Positions 23,416 through 31,172 of a stretch of 32,175 nt of DNA are shown here, one piece after another. Source of the stretch: an uncultured Pseudomonadota bacterium (GTDB lineage: Bacteria; Pseudomonadota; Gammaproteobacteria; Steroidobacterales; Steroidobacteraceae); contig CAISHQ010000002.1 of NCBI GenBank assembly GCA_903885195.1, forward strand, positions 1-32,175, read 5' to 3'. The notes below the pieces were generated by a model. That model was not told the origin of the DNA, did not search any database, and saw nothing but the letters and a program-made list of their open reading frames with translations. The stretch's first letter is position 1, and every line of letters begins with the position of its first letter. The translations under genes were made by a program, and so were the position numbers.

Positions 23416-25176
23416 CTAGGGCGTCGCGACCGCCGTGCGTGCTGCATTGGCGATGGCGGCACTGCCTGCGCTTGGCATGTAGAGGTATTCGCCGCCCAGC
23501 CAGCGCGCCAGCTTCTGGCCGGCCCCGTGACTGACGAAGCTGCGCTGTGTGTCGATCAGCAGGGTCTTCAAGCCGCGTGCGGCGACCGTAACAGCGATAC
23601 CTTGCAGTTCGTCATCGACGCCGGCGCGCTCGGCCCGCAGGCCGATGTTGGCGCGCCCATCAGTCAGCAGCACGAGCACGACATTGCCGTAGCCCTTGCG
23701 CTTCGCCTGTTCGGCCACCTCAAGAGTCAGCAGCAAAGTGGCGGCCAGCGGTGTACCGCCACCGGTCGGAATCTGATCGACCGCACGACGCAGCAACTCG
23801 ACGCTGCTGGTGGGAGGCAGCAGCAGGTCGGCAGATTGCGCGCGAAACGACATCAAGGCCACCTTGTCACGATTCACGTAGGCCTGCTCGAGCAGCGAGT
23901 GCACGGCGCCTTTTGCCTGCCGCATTCGATTGAGAGCCATGCTGCCGCTCGCGTCTACTGCGAAGATGAATAGGGCACCGGCCTTGCTCTTGTATCGTTT
24001 GATGCGAATGTCTTCGGCGCGCAGTGTGAGATTGCCTTGCCGGCGAGCGCGAACCCGTTGCCACGGCGCGGCGGCTCGAAGCGTGGCGATCACATCGATG
24101 CGCTGGCCCTTGAGGGTGCCTGGAACACTTGCGACGTGTCGGCCACGAACGCCCTCTGTGCTGCCGCGTGATCCGGCGCGGCTGCGACGGGATCGGCTGA
24201 AAGGCAAGGTCTCGAGGACGGCAGGCAGTTCCGTGTCGACGGCGTCGAGGATCTCCTCGGCCATTTCCAAGCTGTCGGTCGAGGGTCCCTGCGCCTCGGT
24301 CGCGCTGGGCTCCGGGCTCTCCTGCGGCGGCGGCGGGCTCTCGCTCGGGGGTGACTCCTGCGTCGGGTGCCGGGTGGCTCGCGGTAGGAGAACGAGGCGT
24401 ACGGCGACCTCCAGATCCTCGCGTTGCACGCTATCGCGCAGGGCGAGTGCAGCGCTCGCCCGCGCTGCCAGACACGCGAAGAGGTCTGCACGATGACCTT
24501 GTACGCCGAGTGCTACGGCGGTGGCGCAGAGTTCCTGCTGCTGCTCCGCGGTCAACTCGACGGCGTCCAATGACGTACGCGCGACCTCGAGTACGCCGCG
24601 CAACATCTCGATTTCGTCTTGCCATGCCCGGAGCGTGGGGTTGAGATGACGCTCGACGATGCTCAAGCGCGCGTCGCTGGTTCCTGCCGAGGGCATGCGG
24701 ACGATAAGACCCATCCGATCGAGCAGGTGGGCTCTCGGCTGGCCCTCGGCGGGGTCGTAGCTGCCTACGAGACGGAAGCGAGTGGCTACGCGCCGGCTGA
24801 GGCCATCGCGCTCGATGCGCAACTCCCCATCCTCCAGCGCTCCGAGCAAAGTGTTGGCTGTACCTTCGGCCAGTAAATTGCAGGCCTCGACGAGCAGCAC
24901 ACCGCCGTCGGCACGCCCGAGCACGCCGTTACGAATCACGCGTTCGCCGCGTTGCAGGGTCGCTTCGAGGTCGAGTCCTCCGAGCAGCGCTTCCTGATCG
25001 CAGCCGAGTGGCAGCACGACCTGATGGACCCCGGGCAGCAAATCCGCGAGGCCGTGCATCAGCGCGCTTTTGCCGCTGCCCGGTGGACCGACGAATACCA
25101 CGCCACGCAGACGCGGTTCGAGCGCCAGCATGAGTAGCGCGAGTCGCGGCGTGTCCATCGCGACCAGCGCAGGCAA
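23416..25176 (-). CDS. bchD: Magnesium chelatase subunit D
   Basis: A 586-residue protein (first codon TTG 25176; ATG 25158 would remove six residues). The N-terminal AAA+ module has an intact-looking Walker A, GPPGSGKS at residues 30-37, and an LLVEACNLL region in place of a strict Walker B. A proline/glutamate-rich linker spans about residues 270-305. The C-terminal von Willebrand-type domain carries the metal-site motif DASGSM near residue 408, then GGGTPLA and LLTDGRANIG. BchD forms a double ring with BchI and links it to BchH. The bchI stop lies 17 bp upstream and the methyltransferase follows after 10 bp. In several characterised D subunits the P-loop is degenerate, so the intact one here is worth noting. 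Confidence 0.93.
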   Translation of the reverse strand: MPALVAMDTPRLALLMLALEPRLRGVVFVGPPGSGKSALMHGLADLLPGVHQVVLPLGCDQEALLGGLDLEATLQRGERVIRNGVLGRADGGVLLVEACNLLAEGTANTLLGALEDGELRIERDGLSRRVATRFRLVGSYDPAEGQPRAHLLDRMGLIVRMPSAGTSDARLSIVERHLNPTLRAWQDEIEMLRGVLEVARTSLDAVELTAEQQQELCATAVALGVQGHRADLFACLAARASAALALRDSVQREDLEVAVRLVLLPRATRHPTQESPPSESPPPPQESPEPSATEAQGPSTDSLEMAEEILDAVDTELPAVLETLPFSRSRRSRAGSRGSTEGVRGRHVASVPGTLKGQRIDVIATLRAAAPWQRVRARRQGNLTLRAEDIRIKRYKSKAGALFIFAVDASGSMALNRMRQAKGAVHSLLEQAYVNRDKVALMSFRAQSADLLLPPTSSVELLRRAVDQIPTGGGTPLAATLLLTLEVAEQAKRKGYGNVVLVLLTDGRANIGLRAERAGVDDELQGIAVTVAARGLKTLLIDTQRSFVSHGAGQKLARWLGGEYLYMPSAGSAAIANAARTAVATP

Positions 25177-25193
25177 TGGCAGGCGGTGGCTGA

Positions 25194-26210
25194 TCAGGCG
25201 AGCGCCTCGGCCAGCACGCGGCGCACGCGCTCATCGTCGGCGGCAGGTTCCAGCGGATCTTTGCGCAGGCGGTGTGCGAGGGCGAGCGGCGCCACGCGCT
25301 TGACGTGTTCCGGCACGGCGGTCGTCGCACCCTCGTAGGCAGCGAGTGCGAGCGCAGCGCGGGTGATGGCGAGTTCGCCGCGGTGTCCGTCGATGGCGAG
25401 CAGATCGCACAGGCGTGCAGCCAGCAGCAGAGCCTCGTTCGACACCTCCACGTGCGGACGCCGTGCGATGGCCTTGACGAGGGTGCCGCGCAACTTCGCC
25501 TGGGCACTCGAGTACCGCTTGCAGAACGCGACAGGGTCGGTTTCGAAGGCGAGACGGCGTTTTACGATCTCCACGCGTTGCGAGACATCGGATACGGTGC
25601 GAATGCGCGCATGCAAACCAAAGCGATCGAGCAACTGCGGTCGCAAGTCGCCTTCCTCCGGGTTGCCCGACCCGACAAGTACGAAACGCGCAGGATGACG
25701 GATGCTCAGGCCTTCGCGTTCAACCACGTTCACTCCGCTTGCGGCCACATCGAGCAGCAGATCGACGAGGTGGTCCTCGAGCAGATTGACTTCATCGATG
25801 TAGAGAAATCCACGGTGGGCGGCGGCGAGCAGTCCGGGTGAGAACGCCTGCACGCCGTCGATGAGTGCGCGCTCGATATCGACTGAGCCGACCACGCGGT
25901 CTTCGGTGGCGCCGAGCGGCAAATCGACCACAGGCACGGTTCGGCGAATCGCCTTGAGGTTGGAGGTCTTTCGGCTGCAATGCAGGCAGTCGGGTGCGGG
26001 TGAGGCCGCATCGCAGTTGTACGGGCACCCGGCTACCACGGTCGTCATCGGCAGCAGCTGTGCCAGCGCCCGCACAGCAGTGCTTTTCGCGGTACCACGG
26101 TGGCCGGTGACCAAGACACCGCCGATCGAAGGGTCGATCACGGTCAACAGGATGGCGAGCTTCAGCTCTTCCTGACCGACGATCGCCACAAAGGGGAAAC
26201 TCTGTTGCAC
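25194..26210 (-). CDS. bchI: Magnesium chelatase ATPase subunit I
   Basis: A 338-residue AAA+ ATPase. Walker A is GHRGTAKST at about residues 36-44. A cysteine group (GCPYNCDAASPAPDCLHC) follows. The chelatase-specific LPLGATEDRVVGSVDIERAL is next, then Walker B FLYIDEVNLL, and the sensor region LVGSGNPEEGDLRPQLLDRFG. It supplies ATP energy for inserting Mg2+ into protoporphyrin IX. GAGGAGG lies just before ATG 26210, the clearest ribosome-binding site in the window. It heads the leftward operon and is divergent from bchH, with 65 bp between the two starts. The I/D/H set argues for Mg chelatase rather than another AAA+ chelatase. Confidence 0.95.
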   Translation of the reverse strand: MQQSFPFVAIVGQEELKLAILLTVIDPSIGGVLVTGHRGTAKSTAVRALAQLLPMTTVVAGCPYNCDAASPAPDCLHCSRKTSNLKAIRRTVPVVDLPLGATEDRVVGSVDIERALIDGVQAFSPGLLAAAHRGFLYIDEVNLLEDHLVDLLLDVAASGVNVVEREGLSIRHPARFVLVGSGNPEEGDLRPQLLDRFGLHARIRTVSDVSQRVEIVKRRLAFETDPVAFCKRYSSAQAKLRGTLVKAIARRPHVEVSNEALLLAARLCDLLAIDGHRGELAITRAALALAAYEGATTAVPEHVKRVAPLALAHRLRKDPLEPAADDERVRRVLAEALA

Positions 26211-26231
26211 ATGACCTCCTCAGCCTCAATG

Positions 26232-26249
26232 TGTCAACATAACAAGACA
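26232..26249. promoter_or_regulatory. Candidate PpsR/CrtJ operator (TGT-N12-ACA)
   Basis: TGT at 26232-26234 and ACA at 26247-26249 are spaced by exactly 12 bases, matching the TGT-N12-ACA consensus of the photosynthesis repressor PpsR/CrtJ. It lies over the -10 box of the bchI promoter and between the two divergent chelatase genes. The consensus is loose, so it would turn up by chance in a small percentage of gaps this size. No ppsR gene is in the window. Confidence 0.45.
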
Positions 26250-26263
26250 GTCTGGGGTGTCAA
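26236..26263 (-). promoter_or_regulatory. Promoter of the bchI operon
   Basis: Reading leftward, a perfect -35 TTGACA (26263-26258) and a -10 TATGTT (26241-26236, four of six matches) are separated by 16 bp. They lie 26 bp upstream of the bchI start and just before its strong ribosome-binding site. No comparable rightward promoter for bchH was found in the same gap. Confidence 0.6.
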
Positions 26264-26275
26264 TCGGGGTGGGGC

Positions 26276-29200
26276 ATGAGAACGATTACCTTCATCGTCG
26301 GCATCGAGCGGTTCAACGCCGGGGTCTGGACCGACGTCGAGCGGCGACTCGCTGAGGCAGGCGTCGCCGTTCGGTTGAAGCGCTACCACGACGCCCACGT
26401 CGATCAGCACGATGCGCAGTTGGCGGCGGACCTCAAGTCCTCCGACGTCGTCTTCATGAGCCTGATCAACATGCGACCGCAGGCCGACTGGATCGCGGCG
26501 CAGCTTGCGGATTCCAAGGCAGCGGCCGTGTTCGCCTACGAGAGCATGCCGGAAGTCATGCAGTTGACCAAAGTCGGCGAGCACCGCTTCAAGGAAAAGA
26601 AGGGCGAAGCACCGAAGCCCGTGCAGTTTCTCATGCGCCTGATCACGCGCGGTCGTGACGAGGATGCACTCTACGCGTACACCAAGCTCGTGAAGATCGC
26701 CTCGAAAATGCTGCCGCTCATCCCCGAGAAGCTCGCGGGTTTTCGCACCTGGCTCGGTGTGAATCTCTATTGGAATCAGCCGGACGCCCGGAACATTACC
26801 GAGATGGTCAAGCTGATCGTGCGCGACACATTTGCCGAGAGCGTTCCCATTGCACCGGTCAGCATCATCCCGACGATGGGCTGCTGGGATCCGGTGAGCG
26901 GCGAGATGTTCGCCGACGCGAATGCCTATATGAAGTGGGCCACCCGAAACGGACGATATCGCAAGGGGCAGCCACTCGTCGCCGTGCTCGGCATGCGCAA
27001 GCATGTGGTACAGCGGCTGGGCTATTTGCAGGAACTCATCCGGGGCATCGAAGCGCGAGGCATGGCCGCCTTGCCGGTATTCGTCTCAGGTATTGAGGCA
27101 CACGTTGCGGTGCGTGAGTGGCTCGTGCATCAACCGATCGACGCCTTCATCTCGACGATGGGTTTCTCCATCGTCGGCGGCCCGGCCTCGTCGACCAAAC
27201 CTGGGCAGTACCACGAGACGGCCGCAGACCTGCTTGCCAAACTCGATGTCCCCTACGTGATCGCTCAGCCTCTGCTGATGCAAGAAGAGCGCGAGTGGAA
27301 GGAACGCGGCGTCATCTCGATGCAGTCAGTCGTCATGTACGACCTGCCCGAAATGGATGGTGCTGCGAGTAGCGTGGCGCTCGGTGCGATCAAAGATGGT
27401 GAGCTGACGGCGGTGCCGGATCGCATCGCGCGCGCCGTCGATCAGGTCGAGGGCTGGATTCGGCTGCGCCGCAAGCCAGCCGCGGAGCGACGGGTTGCGG
27501 TCGTTCTCTACAATTTCCCGCCCGGTCTCGGCAAAGCGGGCACTGCAGCGCTGCTCGATGTGCCGGCTTCGGTGTCGGCGCTGATCAAGCGTTTGAAAGA
27601 TGAAGGCTACCTCACGGGCAGGGCCCCCACGGACGTGGCGGAATTCGCGCAGCGACTCGCGGATCTCGAGCGCGGCGAGATGGGCAAGACGATCTCGCTC
27701 ACGGAGTACCGGCAGCTGATGGTTGGCCGCTCGGGCGATCGCATCGAACGGTTCTGGGGTCAGGCTCCGGGGGACATTGCACCGGCGGGTCGCGACGGCA
27801 TTCGACTCAACACGCTGGAATTCGGCAACGTACTCGTCGGTTTGCAGCCGACGCTGGGCGTGCCTGGCGATCCGATGAAGTTGCTGTTCGAGCGTAACTT
27901 CACGCCGCATCATCAATATGCAGCCTTCTACGCATGGCTGAAACAGGGCTGGAAGGCGGACGCAATCATCCACGTCGGCATGCACGGTACAGCTGAGTGG
28001 ATGCCGGGGCTGCAGGCCGCCTTGACTGCCGATTGCTGGTCGGATGTGTTGCTGGGTGGTGTGCCGCATCTCTATCTCTACCCACTCAATAACCCGGCCG
28101 AAGCTGCGATTGCGCGGCGACGCAGCTACGCCACCATCATCAGTCATGCCATCCCGCCGTACGCGCGTGCGGGTCTCTACAAACAGCTCGCCGACGTGCG
28201 CACACGACTCGGCGATGCGGCAGACGATCTGTCGGGGACACTGCCTGAATTGCCCCGTCGCGCGGACGAGTCCGTATCGGCATACCGGCAGCGGGTGACC
28301 GCGTGGCTGGAGCAGGTCGAACAGCGTTTGATCGTCGATGGACTGCACGTGTTTGGTGCCGTGCCGGATCGTCGTCGTGCCACGACGCTCGTTGAGGCGG
28401 CGATGGATGTACCGAGACGCGGCAAGCCGGGGCTGCGTGCCTTGATGAGCGAGGCCGGAATGGGTGCTGCTGAGTCGAGCGCGCTGCGCGATGCGCTCAT
28501 CGAGCGATGCGTCATGGGCCGTGAAGATCCTGCGGTCGTATGGCGTTCCACAACGGCAGCAGCCGTGCCGGCGTCACTGGCCGAGTTCATCACCGAGGGT
28601 CGTGGCATCGTGTCCGGCATGTCGCGCTGTCACGAGGAGCTCGACGCTGTCGTCCATGCACTCGATGGTGGCTTCATCCGCCCAGCGTATGGTGCCGATC
28701 CCGTGCGTGCTGGTGCGGGCGCGCTGCCTTCGGGGCGCAATATCCACGGCATCGATCCGTGGCGTTTGCCGACGGATCACGCGCTTGAACGCGGTCGACA
28801 GATGGCCGACGCGTTGCTGTTCAAGCATCGCGCCGAGCACGGCAGTTACCCGCGCACGGTGGCGCAGGCCCTCTGGGCCATGGACACCATCAAGAGCGAG
28901 GGCGAGGGGCTCGGTGTTGTACTCGCGCTCGTAGGGGCCGAGCCGCAGCGTGACGGGCAGGGCAAGATCCATCGGTTTGCCTTGCAGCCTTTGGCGCAAC
29001 TCGGTCGGCCGCGTATCGATGTGCTGCTCGATGTGTCGTCTATCTTCCGCGACACCTTCCAGATGAGTCTCGATCTGCTCGATACCTTGTTCCGTGAGGC
29101 GGCGACCGTCGACGAATCACCGGAACAGAACTACGTGCGTGCTCATGCGCAGGAGATGCTGGCGGCCGGGCGTTCGTTGGAGGAGGCAACCGCGCGTATC

Positions 29201-29914
29201 TTCACGCAGGCGCCGGGTCTCTACGGCACTGGGGTCGATGAGGTCATCGAGGAGAGTCAGTGGGAAGATACGGCGCAGCTCGCTGATCTTTACCAGAAGC
29301 GCAACGGCTATACGGCCGGCGGTGCCCGCAACGGTGCGCCCGCTCCGGAAGCGCTGCGCAGCATGCTGTCCAAGGTCGATCACGTCTTCCAGGCAATCGA
29401 TTCGGTTGAATACGGACTGACCGACATGACCCACTACTACGGTCATAGCGGTGCGATGAAACTTGCCGCCGACCGCGAGCGGGGAGCCCCCGTGTCGCTG
29501 ACCTATGCCGAGACCTTCACTGGCGAGGTACGAATCAGTGCGTCGGATGACCTGCTGCGTCTTGAGGCGCGGGCCAAGTTGCTGAATCCGAAGTGGTACG
29601 AGGGAATGCTTGCGCACGGCCATAGCGGTGCGGCCGAGATCGGTAATCGCTTTACGCATCTGGTGGGCTGGGGTACGTTGGGAAGCGTAGAACAGTGGGT
29701 GTTCGACGACGCCGCCAAGACGTATCTGCTCGATGAGACGATGCGTCGTCGGCTCGAAGCAGCCAACCCTCAGGCGGTACGCAACGCCGTGGGTCGCCTG
29801 CTCGAGGCGAATGGTCGCGGCATGTGGAAGGCCGATGCAGCAACTTTGGAACAATTGCAGGGCATGTACGCCGAGATCGAGGATCGACTCGAGGGTGTCG
29901 GCGTCGCGGCCTAA
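26276..29914 (+). CDS. bchH: Magnesium chelatase subunit H (porphyrin-binding)
   Basis: A 1212-residue protein of normal BchH length. Family blocks in order: VVFMSLINMRPQ and YESMPEVMQLTKVG near the N-terminus, NLYWNQPDARNITEMVKLI, VVLYNFPPGLGKAGTAALLDVPAS near residue 410, and FGNVLVGLQPTLGVPGDPMKLLF. Then comes the active-site region HVGMHGTAEWMPG with its conserved Glu, LYLYPLNNPAEAAIARRRSYATIISH, and FGLTDMTHYYGHSG-like elements near the C-terminus (VEYGLTDMTHYYGHSGAM). It binds protoporphyrin IX and receives Mg2+ with BchI/BchD. CobN of aerobic cobaltochelatase is homologous, but this fits BchH better, with some divergent positions. A GGGGTGGGG stretch precedes ATG 26276. The next gene overlaps its last 20 bp. 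Confidence 0.9.
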   Translation: MRTITFIVGIERFNAGVWTDVERRLAEAGVAVRLKRYHDAHVDQHDAQLAADLKSSDVVFMSLINMRPQADWIAAQLADSKAAAVFAYESMPEVMQLTKVGEHRFKEKKGEAPKPVQFLMRLITRGRDEDALYAYTKLVKIASKMLPLIPEKLAGFRTWLGVNLYWNQPDARNITEMVKLIVRDTFAESVPIAPVSIIPTMGCWDPVSGEMFADANAYMKWATRNGRYRKGQPLVAVLGMRKHVVQRLGYLQELIRGIEARGMAALPVFVSGIEAHVAVREWLVHQPIDAFISTMGFSIVGGPASSTKPGQYHETAADLLAKLDVPYVIAQPLLMQEEREWKERGVISMQSVVMYDLPEMDGAASSVALGAIKDGELTAVPDRIARAVDQVEGWIRLRRKPAAERRVAVVLYNFPPGLGKAGTAALLDVPASVSALIKRLKDEGYLTGRAPTDVAEFAQRLADLERGEMGKTISLTEYRQLMVGRSGDRIERFWGQAPGDIAPAGRDGIRLNTLEFGNVLVGLQPTLGVPGDPMKLLFERNFTPHHQYAAFYAWLKQGWKADAIIHVGMHGTAEWMPGLQAALTADCWSDVLLGGVPHLYLYPLNNPAEAAIARRRSYATIISHAIPPYARAGLYKQLADVRTRLGDAADDLSGTLPELPRRADESVSAYRQRVTAWLEQVEQRLIVDGLHVFGAVPDRRRATTLVEAAMDVPRRGKPGLRALMSEAGMGAAESSALRDALIERCVMGREDPAVVWRSTTAAAVPASLAEFITEGRGIVSGMSRCHEELDAVVHALDGGFIRPAYGADPVRAGAGALPSGRNIHGIDPWRLPTDHALERGRQMADALLFKHRAEHGSYPRTVAQALWAMDTIKSEGEGLGVVLALVGAEPQRDGQGKIHRFALQPLAQLGRPRIDVLLDVSSIFRDTFQMSLDLLDTLFREAATVDESPEQNYVRAHAQEMLAAGRSLEEATARIFTQAPGLYGTGVDEVIEESQWEDTAQLADLYQKRNGYTAGGARNGAPAPEALRSMLSKVDHVFQAIDSVEYGLTDMTHYYGHSGAMKLAADRERGAPVSLTYAETFTGEVRISASDDLLRLEARAKLLNPKWYEGMLAHGHSGAAEIGNRFTHLVGWGTLGSVEQWVFDDAAKTYLLDETMRRRLEAANPQAVRNAVGRLLEANGRGMWKADAATLEQLQGMYAEIEDRLEGVGVAA

Positions 29915-31172
29915 GAGTGAACGCGCCGCGCGCTCCCGCCCGTGGCGCGCGTTGGCGCTTGTTCTGGTTTCCGGGCTTGGACTGGTTGCCTGCGAGCGAG
30001 AGCCGCAAGGTGCCGTGGGTGTTGCCGATGCCGGCTATCAAGCAACGCTCATCGAGCAACTGATCGATGCGAAGCCCGGGCAGGTGATCGAGATTCCACC
30101 GGGTCGGTACGCATTCGATCGAAGCCTTACCCTACGCACCGATGGAGTGACCCTGCGTGGCGCAGGCATGGATAAGACCGTGCTGACCTTTGCGGGGCAA
30201 AAAAGCGGCGCTGAGGGTCTGCTCGTCAATGCGAGCGGATTCACGCTCGAGAACCTCGCCATCGAAGACACCAAGGGCGATGCGGTTAAAATCAACGAGG
30301 GCGAGCGCATCACCTTGCGCCGGCTACGCATCGAGTGGACGGGTGGACCCAAAACCACCAACGGCGCTTACGGTCTGTATCCAGTTCGCACGCGCAAGGT
30401 GCTGATCGAGGATTGCGTGGTGCGCGGCGCATCGGATGCCGGAATTTACGTTGGGCAGTCGACGGACATCATCGTTCGCCGCAATCGGGTCGAGTTCAAC
30501 GTCGCCGGCATCGAAATCGAAAACTCTCGTCGCGCCGATGTGTACGACAACGAGGTCACGCGCAACACGGGCGGTATCTTGGTATTCAACATGCCGAACT
30601 TGCCTGAGGCGGGCGTCGGCACGCGGGTGTTTAACAACCGCATCTACGAGAACAACACCGCGAATTTCGCTGCCAAGGGCACCGCTGTGGCGAGCGTTCC
30701 TGCAGGCTCCGGGGTCGTCATCAATGCCAACGATCAGGTAGAGATCTTCGACAATGCGCTGCGTGACAATGCGACCGCGCACATCATCATCTCGAGCTAT
30801 TTTTCGACCGGTTATATGAACTCCTACAGCGTGGCCCCCGGGTTCGATCCCTACCCCGAAGCGATCCACGTGCATTCGAACCGCTACACCGGCGGTGGCG
30901 ACAGTCCCGACGGGCTCGATCTGAAGGCGCTCAAGCTGGCGATGTTCGGTCTCGGCGGGCGTCTGCCGCCCGTGCTCTGGGACGGCTATATCGATACGAA
31001 GAAGCTCATCGACGGTCGATTGCCGGCCGATCAGGCGCTCTGCATTCGCGACGCCGGAGCGGTCCTCAATGCCGATGGGCCCGGCAAGTATCGCAACCCC
31101 GCCCTCGATGAAAAGTCGTTTCGTTGCGAATTGCCGCCGCTGAGGGCGGTGTCCTGGGAACCGGCGGGATGA
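29895..31172 (+). CDS. Parallel beta-helix lipoprotein (TIGR03805-type)
   Basis: A 425-residue protein. The N-terminus is a lipoprotein signal: basic RPKSERAARSRPWR, a hydrophobic stretch, and the lipobox LVAC. The mature protein is a right-handed parallel beta-helix with repeats of the form xGVTLRGAG, SGFTLENLAIEDTKGDAVKI, VLIEDCVVRGASDAGIYV, IIVRRNRVEFNVAGIEIENS, DVYDNEVTRNTGGILV and RVFNNRIYENN. The GTG at 29895 is the only start that gives a full signal; it overlaps bchH by 20 bp. From memory this is the TIGR03805 family, which sits beside a TIGR03806 diheme cytochrome, exactly the next gene. Function unknown; probably anchored to the outer membrane facing the periplasm. Confidence 0.85.
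   Translation: MSASRPKSERAARSRPWRALALVLVSGLGLVACEREPQGAVGVADAGYQATLIEQLIDAKPGQVIEIPPGRYAFDRSLTLRTDGVTLRGAGMDKTVLTFAGQKSGAEGLLVNASGFTLENLAIEDTKGDAVKINEGERITLRRLRIEWTGGPKTTNGAYGLYPVRTRKVLIEDCVVRGASDAGIYVGQSTDIIVRRNRVEFNVAGIEIENSRRADVYDNEVTRNTGGILVFNMPNLPEAGVGTRVFNNRIYENNTANFAAKGTAVASVPAGSGVVINANDQVEIFDNALRDNATAHIIISSYFSTGYMNSYSVAPGFDPYPEAIHVHSNRYTGGGDSPDGLDLKALKLAMFGLGGRLPPVLWDGYIDTKKLIDGRLPADQALCIRDAGAVLNADGPGKYRNPALDEKSFRCELPPLRAVSWEPAG

Noticed and set aside
24266-24365. Proline/serine/glutamate-rich repeat-like stretch
   Set aside because: This is the known flexible linker between the AAA+ and integrin-like domains of BchD, not a DNA repeat of interest.
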